DNA from: Hormiphora californensis
Taxonomy: Eukaryota > Ctenophora > Tentaculata > Cydippida > Pleurobrachiidae
Direction: 5' to 3'
DNA length: 64,000 nt
Assembly: GCA_020137815.1 (NCBI GenBank)
Contig: CM035351.1
Span: forward strand, 7,623,315 to 7,687,314
Position numbers and translations under genes: made by a program. The notes beneath the pieces were generated by a model. That model saw nothing but the letters and a program-made list of their open reading frames with translations, was not told where the DNA came from and made no database searches. The stretch's first letter is position 1. Each line of letters begins with the position of its first letter. This document shows, one piece after another, positions 1 to 23,530 of this stretch.

Positions 1-2869
1 TCTCTGGAGATTGTCGAGGGGGTATTCCTCAAAGCTTCCAGCTGGACTTTAGGAATCGTGGGCACCTTTCTAAACGCAATTGTCATACTTCGCCAGGTAA
101 AATATGAAATTCTAAATAATATTACCAGGGGCCGGGCTGTAAACGACGTGAGACCGCATAATTTTCTGTGTGCTGCATACAAAAGTGAAACACAGTTGGT
201 CAAATGATTTAATGTACCGTTATCCTAACTTGTTCAGGGAATGAAGTTCTACCAAGCTAAAGAACCACCATCAACGGCAGTTCTATTAGATAAGCTGCTG
301 ATCATGACCATTAGTGTTGGAGACCTGCTTACAGGAACCTACCTGCTCGCCATATCTATCATTGATATAATCACCGAAAAATCTTATTGTGAAAAGAGGC
401 TTCATTGGCTTACAGGTATTGCTCCATATTTAAAAATGGACCTAATTGGCCATCTCCTGGCCATCTTTATCAACTCATTTCTCCATATTGACCAATTCAT
501 ATCTCGGGTACAACATATCTCTAATATTTCAGGTCGTGAGTGTGCATCTCTTGGCGCCATAAGTACATGTGGAGCACAACTGTCCCTTTTTGCCATGGTA
601 ACCCTTGCACTAACACGAGCCATACATATAGTAAGAGGCTCATTGATGAAGCCCGCACCCGCCACTAAGAAGGACTGTGCCAACTTTGCTACATTGTTGA
701 TGATGATTGGTGGAATTTCAGTTACCATAGCAACGACACCCCTCCTCCCGTTGCCAGGATTTCAGGATTTCTTTGTGAACGGACAATACTATCCGAAGCT
801 GAGACTATTTGCTGGACTTGTAAACAAGTAAGCTAACCACATTTCTTTCAAGTTATGTAGTAAACTGGTAATTTTCTAACCTATTTAAATTATAACGATC
901 CCAGCTTGTCTGTTTCTTTATTTTAGCGAGATTTATATTGAATGTCTCTTGGCTCTTGGTCTCTTTTAGCGAACGGGATTCAACCTCAAACTCTTTCATT
1001 GTGTTTACTAAATAGGAAAGGGCAGAATTGCATTCTCTCTCGTATCAAACCACTTTTCTACTTTTAAATGGGTCTCTTCTGTAGTTTATTAAGAGGGAGG
1101 GAACAGTTAAATTAAATAAACGAATTTATGAAGCATAATTCACGGTTGCAGGGAGACCCACTATCGGACGCTGGAGAAGTACTACGGTCGCTCCAAACGA
1201 CAAGTTCTCTCCTGGGCCAAGATTTCAAATCTTGTCAACTATATGTTCTCTCACGACTACATCCCAGAAATACAATCACGACAAGTACGTCTAATGATTT
1301 GGTGGTAAAATAATCGAGTATCTTAATTTGGAATTCAATGTTGTCAAAAGGGATCGCCACCCAGTGTACTTTTGAACTGTTCTTTTCGATTTTAATAAAA
1401 ACAGCACGAACAGTTCAATGAAATCACACAAATGTTTCAGATTCACTTCTATGGAAATGCGGGGGTGTGTCTTTTCAAGTATTTCGTGACTCCAACGGAC
1501 CCCCAGAGGACGTTCGTTTGGAGCGTGCTGGCGATCAACACTGCCTGCTTCGTTGCAATTTGTATTTCGTATGTCGCCATAGCAACCACAGAAATGCAGA
1601 GTTCTAGGGTACTGGCAGGCCAAGTCCAGGTAGGTACCGGCAGATCTGTAAACCGTTGTCTAATTGCTATATCTTACCCAGTGCAAAGATCTTAAAAAAT
1701 GCTGCGAATCTAGAAACTTTATCGAAAATTTGCTCCCACCAAATTTTGAAGCTCACCTCAATAACATTAATTGTGTTTAACAACTATGTTTTTGTGGTCA
1801 GCATTAGAGAAAAAATGTTAAAATTATTTTGCACAAACGAGGAAAAAGTTTTAAAAAAAAGATTCATCGGGATTCGAACCCACACATATGTGCTCGCATA
1901 TGGTATTATTGGCAATCGCCTTAACCACTCGACCACTGAGGCTGATGGAAATATCGAATTTTACCCGTTCTTATATGTGCGCGCGGCATGGCAGCATGGT
2001 TGTCATAGTTACACTTCATCTGCTGCCTCATCTGCTGCTGCTAGATTAGGCAGCATTAGCAAAATGCGAATTTCGCGACTGAGATGAGGTAGAGATACCA
2101 AATTTCATACCCCGACCTATTTTTCGACGCTGAACACGATGCACGCATCTATTTCACTCCACGATGTCTAGTTTTTGCTGTACAGCGAATTTTTGCTACT
2201 TTTAGGTGTTTTTTTACTAATTTTTTGCTGCTAACTAAATTCGCAAATTAGCACAATCTTTGCACTGGGATATCTTAGCATTCTCACTGCTACACTGAAT
2301 CGTGTCAGTGCAGATCTGGGCATCAATTCCAAAATTCGTGATAACTCATTTCCCTTCCTTAGAACAAAAATAATGTGGAAATAAAACGTCAGAGGAGAGT
2401 TCGGAAGAAGAGACTTCATCGGAAGATTTTTCTGATAATCTTCTCCGACTTTATCTGTTGGGTACCATTTACTTTTCTTTGTGCCCTTCACTCACTACAA
2501 CTTGTCGATGGCACACCATGGTAAATTAACTAATGAGTTATGAGATATTTCCTATTATGCAAAGTTATTATATTTCGATTGTTGCTTTGAGCAATTGACC
2601 TGACCATTTTTCTTTGTTGCAGGTATGGATTGTTTTCAGTTCTCATTCTGCCCCTCAACTCGGTGATAAACCCGATCATTTACGATGTGAGCATTCAGAC
2701 GACACTCTTCTCCAGATACTTTAAGGTATATTATACTGCAGGATTTTGCAGTATTAATTGGGATTTCTATCTACAGAAAAAATCTGGCGGTACATTTAAT
2801 ACCAGTACTACTTTTAAGGTGTCGAAAAGATGGTTTCGGATAAGGGGAAGATTAGAGGAAGACAAATAA
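1..2869 (+). CDS. LGR/relaxin-receptor-type GPCR, seven-helix part (5' end outside window)
   Basis: Eight exons join in frame: <1-96, 238-415, 533-827, 1152-1284, 1441-1629, 2393-2520, 2623-2725, 2777-2869 (TAA). All junctions are GT-AG with matching phases. Helix 1 reads WTLGIVGTFLNAIVIL, helix 2 SVGDLLTGTYLLAISIID, helix 3 follows ECASLG, helix 6 contains FSDFICWVPF and helix 7 ends NPIIY. This order and wording are typical of leucine-rich-repeat GPCRs (LGR/RXFP), plasma-membrane receptors for glycoprotein or relaxin-like hormones; the LRR ectodomain would lie upstream of the window. The helix-3 cysteine and the ECL2 cysteine (GNAGVC) are present. Oddities: the E/DR motif reads LTRAI, and a roughly 65-residue insert lies between helix 4 and the ECL2 cysteine, coded partly by its own exon. 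Intron 416-532 is 117 nt with no stop, so its retention would keep the frame. The family is confident; ligand and exact subtype are unknown. Confidence 0.86.
1861..1945 (-). repeat. tRNA-like relic in GPCR intron
   Basis: The minus strand shows a B-box/T-loop (GGTTCGAATCC) and an A-box-like TGGTCGAGTGGTTAAGGC with a long variable region, as in type II (Ser/Leu) tRNAs, followed by a T-run. The acceptor stem halves do not pair well. A tRNA-derived SINE or decayed tRNA is more likely than a working gene. Confidence 0.45.
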
Positions 2870-4075
2870 TTGTGTAGTGGGATGCCTGCAAGAAGGATGG
2901 AAAACACTTCATTGTGGACAATGACTCGATTGTTTACCTGACGACAATTAATGAGCTGCTTGAATTGGATTTGTCCTCCTTGCTGTAACAAACACGCTGT
3001 AACAAACTAGTGAGTCACTAGCGTGGTACACACAAAAGAAAGAGCTACGTGACTCATGCAACTGCGGCTCTTTTTAGTGCGTACCATGCTAATTTCCTCT
3101 ACTAATTAACGGTGTAGAATTCATCACACTGTACGTCACTAATCACGAACCCTAACTCATGCGTGACATGCAGATTAGCGTGAACTCAGAGAGCTTGTTT
3201 TAACAACGATTATCTGTAGTTTTTTTGCTAATTTTATGTTGACCGGGAGCTTTCAAAGTGTGTGAGAATATAAGAATATTAGTTTTTCTCTGATGCTCGT
3301 CAGTGTCAGGCACGCTGTATCTTGTCTAGCCCTGTCTGGCCGTGGCCCGCGGGCGTCAGTCCGGAAAATTTGTTTTATTGTATAGACCTAATTTGACTGT
3401 AAAAAGTTATAAAACAAGTTCTAGAAGCATACACGCACACGCCCAGGAACCCCACATCGATTGCTGTAGCTTTTGAAGGGACCCAAACTACAAACGAACA
3501 AAAAACACATTTCCAACAGCGAAAGCTGTTTAAAAAAGCGAAAGCTGCAGCTGTTTAAAAAAATTATCGACGCGCGTGTGAAGAAGGGGTCGACGCGCGT
3601 TGCAATCCCTTTTGTGCGCGGCGTTGTATTTGCGCGTGACAAATTACATCATGCATCGAAGGATGACTTATCATGTCAAAGTATTTGGTCAGTGGTGCCC
3701 GTAATACTATTGATTGAAGGACTTGTATAAAGAACGAGGAAATGAGAGGCAAAACTACATTTTCGATCCCGGATCCCCAAATTCAATTGTGACTGCTGGG
3801 GGGCATCAATTCACAAGCGATTACAGAGTCTCATTACAACATTGACTCCGCGCGTTACAACTATGTTCCCATTTCAAGGGTGGGAATGTCTTGACATGGA
3901 CTCTTCTTCTTGGCAAGCTACCGATTTAAAACTCATCAGCATAAGAGACACGTTTCAAGATGTACAAAAAAATCTTCAGGTTATATACATACATTATGGA
4001 CACTCTTTTGGGGATAAATTCTTTGTCATGCAAGGTGTGGTAACAATTGTGTCTTCTAATTCCGATTATAATAAT
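2870..4075. other. Intergenic spacer after the GPCR
   Basis: No convincing coding sequence on either strand. The only pattern seen is small: around 3516-3560 two GCGAAAGC hairpin-like units lie next to AAAAAA runs, and GTCGACGCGCGT-like strings occur twice near 3568-3600. Confidence 0.4.
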
Positions 4076-5016
4076 TAGTAGGGTCGGTTGTGGGAAGTTG
4101 GGTCTGGAATTTTAAATTTGACTTGCTGATATGATTAGGGACTCTATAAAAAGTCCAAAGTACCATCCCACAGGTCTCTACCACCCCCGGTTCACTAATT
4201 AGCCGTAATTATGTGATTTATGACGTTATCGCCAATTAGCACTAATAATACCAGTTCCTGGTCACTTAGAGCTTAGATTTTGTTACCAGCTGATAGAGGA
4301 TCACTAGATTAGTGGGCATTCAAAATTTTAGGTCGATCGGAGTTATGGTCGAGGAGTTATAACCGTTTTTCCGTTTGGCTGGCGGTTGGCTGGCACCACG
4401 TGGGATTACGGGTTTAGGTCGTCGTGGGAGGTCGTCATTGGTCGCGTTCGATCGGGCTCGATGAGGTGATCAAAACCTAGTGGGGCCAGACCTTGGCCCC
4501 ACCCTGTTCTTGGGTTATTAGGCTTTTTCGGTTTTGGCGGGAAAATATTTTGGCGGGAAACCGAAAAAGCCCAATAACCCAAGAACGGGGTGGGGCCAAG
4601 GTCTGGCCCCACTAGGTTTTGATCACCTCATCGAGCCCGTTCGAACGCGACCAATTACGACCTCCCACGACGACCTAAACCCGTAATCCCACGTGGTGCC
4701 AGCCAACCGCCAGCCAAACGGAAAAACGGTTATAACTCCTTGACCATAACTCCGATCGACCTAAAATTTTGAATGCCCACTAATCTAGTGATCCTCTATC
4801 AGCTGGTATCAAAACCTAAGCTCTAAGTGACCAGGAACTGGTATTATTAGTGCTAATTGGCGATAACGTCATAAATCACATAATTACGGCTAATTAGTGA
4901 ACCGGGGGTGGTAGAGACCTGTGGGATGGTACTTTGGACTTTTTATAGAGTCCCTAATCATATCAGCAAGTCAAATTTAAAATTCCAGACCCAACTTCCC
5001 ACAACCGACCCTACTA
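4076..5016. mobile_element. Foldback (palindromic) element, copy A
   Basis: The two halves are near-perfect inverted copies of each other (about 470 bp each), centred near 4548 at an AT-rich GGCGGGAAAATATTTT loop. The outer ends read TAGTAGGGTCGG and CCGACCCTACTA. AAT flanks both ends and may be a target-site duplication. No transposase is coded. A diverged copy lies at 39115-40042, so this is a mobile family rather than a local accident. Confidence 0.75.
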
Positions 5017-5092
5017 AATGAGAGTCCTTCATATCACTTCAGTTATAGGTAGTCTCACACGTTGCTAATAAACACAGAGGTCTGTTGAAGGT

Positions 5093-16521
<11,429 letters not shown>

Positions 16522-17177
16522 GAATTTGCAGATGATAGTACGTTTTCCGGCACACGACGTTTTTATCTTTGTCAAGGCTCAAACCGTCTTGATCAGTTAC
16601 TGTCTGGCGGTACCGGCCCAATCTGAGCAGGCTGTCATAAAAATCCCTGCTCCCTGCTCCAGGCCACAGCTGTACCACTACCTCCGCCTGGAAACTCAAA
16701 CATATCACATTTCGGATATCCGCGCAGCGAATATGGATATTATTCGTACCATTACCAAAACGATATAAAACCCTTTTTGTGGTTTTTGTGAAAATAATAC
16801 AAACTTGTACATAATGATAAATTACCAGAAAATCATCACACACTGATCGAGGTATTACTCATATTAGGAATTGGAAAATATACTGTGCTAAATCAAACTG
16901 GTATTGGTAAATGTAAATGTAATGGTTAAACTTAAACAATTGGATTTGCTTGTTTATTTGTATGTGCAGCTCTTGAGAATGGCATGCTACTTTCAGGCAG
17001 GACGCAGGTCATCCTTTGAATGCAGAGCACGGAAACAGTGTCAAGCGACTCAAGTCATCCTGGTGACCGGGTTAAATTAGTTCAGTTTCAACTTTCACTC
17101 TTAGTTTTATTTGATATTGGGCTAGAATTGTCCTTGTAATTTGTACACTCGACTTACATTTGCCGCACAATTTACTG
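16522..17177. promoter_or_regulatory. Intergenic region upstream of the LRR gene, CpG-rich at the start codon
   Basis: 656 bases between the LRR start and the ABCB8 stop, both on the minus strand. A CGCGCGCG cluster lies at the LRR ATG (16490-16520). Promoter activity is inferred only from position and CpG content. Confidence 0.35.
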
Positions 17178-19683
17178 TTAATTTGTTGCATTGTCTGTTT
17201 GATTCTTCACCAGGTCGAAGTAGATTCCCTTCCGTTCCATTAGTTCTGTATGTGACCCAGTCTGAAACACCATTATTAGAAGGGGGCAATATATTATCCC
17301 ACTCCCAACTCTTTAATATTAAGAGTGGAAGCTGTGTGGGGTGGTAAATGGTAATATAACAGAGTGGTGGAAATATAGCGGAATTTTGAAATGTCATGGT
17401 AATGCATATTCCGAGGAACTGTGAATATTACAGATGGATTACAGAGTGGGTGGTGCACGTGGTGAACTTGACAGGTTAACTATAATTTCCCCTCATATAT
17501 GTTATGCTTGCATCCCGTTGCAACCCTCTTTCCCAACAAAACAAACCGATGAATTACTAGTTACATGGAATATAATCACCTCGACAGTCTTGCCGTGATC
17601 CAGGACAATGATCCTGTCTGCGTCCCTGATTGTACTCAGTCGATGGGCAATAACAATCACCGTCCTGCCCTCACACAACCTTCCCAGAGCCTCAGATACA
17701 ACCCGCTCACTCTGGGCATCCAGAGCACTGGTTGCCTCGTCCAAAATGAGCACTTTGGGGTCTTTGAGTAGTGCTCGGGCTATGGCTATCCTGTAAATAA
17801 TCATTGGTTTGCAAAATGAAAATGAGTAGGTAGAAACACGGGAGAAACACAAGCTCAAATTGGCTGTTCTGCCGCGTATGTTGTTTAGATCATCTAGAAG
17901 CATGTCTCAAGTAGGTTCCGCTACATAATGTTACCTTTGTTTTTGTCCCCCTGAGAGGGCAGTACCCCGTTCTCCCACCATGGTATCGTAACCATGTGGA
18001 AACTCAGACACAAAGCCATGGGCATTTGCTGCACGTGCAGCTGCCACGATCTGGGCATCAGTGGCATCCCTAGCTCCATACCTTATGTTGTCTCGTATTG
18101 TGGCAGCAAACAGAACCGGCTCCTGGGATAAAGAGATGTATAATATACATTGTATATTGTACTTATTGTATTATAGATATGGAATAATGAATTTGTAATA
18201 GGAAATTAGAATACCATGAATTGGGATCAAAGATAAAACTGATCACGTGTGAGGTGAAATAAAAGAAATTGCGAGGGAGAAAAGAGGCTGCACGGTATAA
18301 ACCGTCCATCCTAGCAATATCTTTGAGTTAATAAAAAGTATAACTGACACATCTCCACGGTGGACGGTGTGACGTCACATTCTACAAAGACCTGTCCATC
18401 TGTTACTACCTGACTAATGTAACCCAGGTAGTCACCACGAAGCCATGCCGTATCTGTAGTACCCACATCTTGTCCATCCACCTGTACCACTCCTGAAGTG
18501 GGTCTGTAGAATCCTTCCAGCAGGGCTCCAACCGTACTTTTACCTGTGAAGTTTGTAGTTGTTTTCGAAAAGTATGATGTCGCATTTTGTTATTAACATC
18601 CTAACATGCTTATATCGAGAGGGGTAATTTCATGGCGGGTTTGATCATTTTCGATATCACCCCCTATATAATACCTGCGCCCGAGTGCCCACAAAGTGCC
18701 ACCGTCTGGCCAGGTTGGACATCTAGTGAGAATCCGTCCAGGACAGTCACCTCAGGGCGTCCCGGGTAGGTGAAGGACACATCTCGGAAACTAAGGCATC
18801 CTTCTGCATCCAAGACAACCTGACCTGGTGCCCTTCTAACATCGTGGTCTAGGTACTGCAGAAACAAGGAACTATCACATGACATTGCATGTCCCACCCA
18901 TAAACCGGGTCTCTAACATTTCACCTTACTAAAATCCACCCAAAATATAAACACCCACCACTGCACCAATAAACCAATTTACCTGTGCAACACGTGCAGC
19001 TGCGGTTGAGCCCTTTACCATTTGGCTAATAAGAACGGAGAGATTCTGAAGGCTACTCATTACCATCTGGACTGAGCCCATAAACGTCATCAGATCACCT
19101 GTTGTTAGGGAGGGACGTGTTCGTGAGAGAGGGTCGAGCAAGATAAGGATGAACTTAGTGGAGATCATCCTTTATTGGAGGATCAGGTGAACATTTGGTT
19201 TATATTTCGGTTAGATTAGTGGAATATGACGAACACGGAACTATTGGGGCAGAAAATATCTGGGAGAATTAGTATATTGGGGGAGTATAAATTATATTGG
19301 GGGATAATATTTGGGGGTATTGTTATTACCAGGTGTGATTTGACCAGTTGAAAGTAGATAACCTCCGTAGAACATCGTCTCTAGAATCATTCCTGTAAGC
19401 AAGGTGGGGTGAGAAAAGGGTGGGGATAATAGAGAGAGAGGAGCGAGAGAAAAGAGAGGGAGAGAAGGGAGGGAGAGGCAGGGGATGAACAATAAAAGTG
19501 ATTGTCAGAACTACTAGTACTAATGGTATAGGTTTGTGAATGCGTGCAGCGGTGCTTTGAGCCACGTAGTAATAACTTTTCTACCGAATGGCATCTTTTG
19601 ATGAAATTGCACCTGCCCTAGCTTCCTCTACATTTTACTAGGTTATAGCACCTGATTGAAAAATGTGTTTTTGAGAAAGAGAG

Positions 19684-19769
<86 letters not shown>

Positions 19770-20788
19770 AGAGAGAGGGGGGGGCGTGTTTGGAGTGGTA
19801 AAATGCAATTATATCTTGATTTGACGAGGTAATAACCTGGTGAGAAATGCCAATTAACCACCCTCTCAGTTTAGAGGGAGAGTAAGGGTGTAAGAGTCAT
19901 CATGATAGATAGATATGAGAGAAATTGGTAGCTTCAATAGAGAGATAGAGATTGATCAAAGAGAAACAATGGGGAACTAAACGCGACTATCCACGTTTCT
20001 TGTAAGTGTAATGACCTCTATGTAAATCCTGGAGTGTCTGTGTTTTTTATGAGTTTCCCTCGCAGCTAGTTGTACAGTACGGAAATTACACTACTGAACC
20101 ACGCAGCGATCTTGTACAATATAATGCGTGAGTCATGCCGCCGGCAGCCAGCTGCATGTATATTTTGTATTACAATTAATATAATTTTATTCGGGAGCCT
20201 TTTTCCGGAATCTTCCTGTCAGGCCAATGCTCTGACCACTGTTCGCTCCTTTGTTATGTACATTTCTTGGTTCAAAGAAGGAACCTCAAATTGAACTGTC
20301 CTTAGAGAGAGAGGAGGGGCAATTATTGGACACGGGACTCTGGAGAAGGGGGCCTTCTGAAGGGGGCCTGGGGGAGGGGGAGCACTATATAAAAGGCTTA
20401 ATGACCCTAGCTAGTACATTTATCTTTCTCATCTCGAGTGGGTGTTCATATAACATGCTTTTATTGGCACAATACTACACCTGTCAATGCCATTCAAGTT
20501 ATATGAGAGAATCTTCTATTGAATCTACAGTTCTTTCTTTTGTTCTATAATTATATGACCTCCCGTCATGGTCTGTTAAATTCATCTATTAAATTAAATC
20601 CAGAAGGATTCCGCCATGTACATTACGTAATCCTTCAGGATGAATGTGTTTCGTAATCAAAACCTAGTGGAATGTGTATCATACCGAATTACCTTGAAAA
20701 GAAATGTGGGACAAGGGAGGTGGTTGGATGTAGTGGAGAAAAAGATTTATAGAACGGTAGGGAGATGAGAAGAGAGACAAAGAGAGGG

Positions 20789-20874
<86 letters not shown>

Positions 20875-23302
20875 GAGGGATAGAGATAGATAGAGAAAGA
20901 GAGAGGGAGATAGAGGAATAAAGATAGATAGAGGTGAGAGAGTGGAACACCTGTGCTCAATTCTCAAAGAAACGCTCCTCCGCCGTCCTCTTTCTCTCGT
21001 CAGCTCCTTTCTAACCAACGATAATCTCTTTCATCTCGAAATCGTCGGCTCTCTGCCGGAAATCTTTCTTTCAGCTCAGCTATTCCTATTTTCTTTTAGC
21101 CGTTTTTCGGGGGGGGGGGGGCCAACGCTCATTTTTTATATATTTTTATATATTTTATATACCTTTTTTTTGGAAAAAAAAAACATAATTTTTTATATAT
21201 ATATATAAAATATATAAAAATATATAAAAATACATATGAATATATAAAAATATATAAAAATATATAAAAAATATATAAAAATATATAAAAAATTGTGCCG
21301 AAAGTGTGAAAACAGAAAGCTGTTTTTCGCCATAGCGGGATCAAATATCATTCAATTGATCTCAAACTTGGTCAGCATCTTCATCTAGATAATCCTGATG
21401 ATTTTCCGTCGCGTCAATAACGTCATGACGTCAAAATGACGTCAAAAATGATTTGTTTTTTTAGTTTCGCGATCCCAACCTCTCTTCACCAGTTCTAGTA
21501 CATCTGGACGGATCAACATACAAAAAATGATTGAAATCACACCAAAACTGGTAGATATCATTAGGCCGGAACCTCTCTTCACCAGTTCTACTTTTGACAG
21601 TGCATAATTCACTTTTGAACACATTCTCAATTATGTAAAACAGCTATCACCCTCTCAAACACTTAAATTAACTCTATGAAACATATTCAAGTGAACAATA
21701 GATGGAAATAATCCCCTTTTTTGAAAGTAAAAGGGGTGAAAAAAGGGTTTATTTTATATATTTTTATATATTTTTATATATTATTAGAGCAAAAACTAAT
21801 ATAAATTAGTTCGCCAGAAAGGTGGCCCATTTTGAACTTACTCCTTCATTTCCGTCACCTTTGAGTTGAGACTTCAAAGACATTGAGGTATCCTTAAACT
21901 TTTCCGCCTTCAACTCAAAGGTGACGGAAATGAAGGAGTAAGTTCAAAATGGGCCACCTTTCTGGCGAACTAATTTATATTAGTTTTTGCTCTAAATTTG
22001 TACTTTTTTTTGGTCGTTTGAGGTCATTTATGACCTCAAACAACTAAGCTATTTGTCAACTAAAGTGTTCAAATGTAATTCAAATGTACCTGGGTTGTAG
22101 GAAACTGATTTGACGAAATTTTCAAAATTCGACGTCGTTTTGACGTCGTGACGTCACACGTGACGTCACGAAGACGTAAAAAATTATGACAGACTATTCG
22201 GCCAATGAAGCACTAAACGTGTCAAAAGTTTTAAAGGCCATGGTAGTTAAGAACTGAAGTTATTCACGAAATGTGAGTTTTTATGTGGATTTTCACATCA
22301 AATTTTTGAGTTCCGACGCGTTTTAAGGTCTGAAAATGACAAGTCAGAAAAATTTGAGATACAGTATCTGAAAGTTCAGACAATTTCCCACTAACGATTC
22401 TGCATCAAATCAGGAATTGGACAATGTCTTGAGGGTGCTAGAGGCGTTTGAAAATATTTGGTCTGAGATTTTTCAATGACGTCACTTTGTGACGTCATTA
22501 CGCCCGTCATAGTGGACATTTTCACTTGAAACCTTAACTAATGCATGCCCCGAACGATTTCCTAACGGATAAAACTTGGTTCAAGTCTCTAGCTAGTATG
22601 GTTCAGGCTACAACTGTTACACAGTGAAGCGTCTATAGCTATATATATATATATATCTATCTATCTATCGCCACACTGAATTTTCTGTTTTGGGGGTGGT
22701 GTCATAACTTGCGACCGGAATGAGCTAGCTACTTGAAATTTTTACCGTCAGTAGAGGTCTATGTGAAGCTTCTTAGTACCAAATTTCAGCCTCCTAGCTC
22801 ATCTGGTTCCGGAGTTAGGAGGGGTCGAAAAGTGCCAAAATGGGCTAAAACTTCAAAATTGTTATATCTACGCTGTTGGCAAGCGGGCTCCACTTTTTCG
22901 GGAAAAGTTTTAGGGGGGGGGGAGGGGATGGGGCCACCTTTGCGCTTGCCAGCGCAGTGATTTATATAACTTTATATATTTTTATATATTTTTATATATT
23001 TTTATATATTTTTATATATTTTTATATATTTTTATATATATATAAAAAATTCCAAAATTAAGGAAATATATAAAAAATTCGTTGGCCCCCCCCCCCGTTT
23101 TTCACAACGTCAGCTTAAATGTAGCTTAGTTTTACCATATTTTTCTAAGTTTTCCCGTGGTAGTACTATGTTGGAATAAATGTAAATATCCACGATACCA
23201 ATCGTAAATTGGAGTTGATCTTCGTCGACCCTGTTTGGGTTTATGCAATAGTGTTCATTCGTGAGAAAGAGAAGGAGATAGGAAGAGAGAGGGAGAGAGA
23301 GA

Positions 23303-23393
<91 letters not shown>

Positions 23394-23498
23394 TCTGCAC
23401 ACGGTGTATATATATTCAATAATGATATTGCAACCCCTCGACCCTCGATCTCCCTGTAATGCGGTTCCAAGAAAGAAGGCAACGTCTTTCTTTCTCTT

Positions 23499-23530
<32 letters not shown>

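Noticed and set aside
19500-19600. Candidate for the missing ABCB8 middle exon on the minus strand
   Set aside because: Stops in the needed frame and no GNVRTVRAF-like residues; left unassigned.
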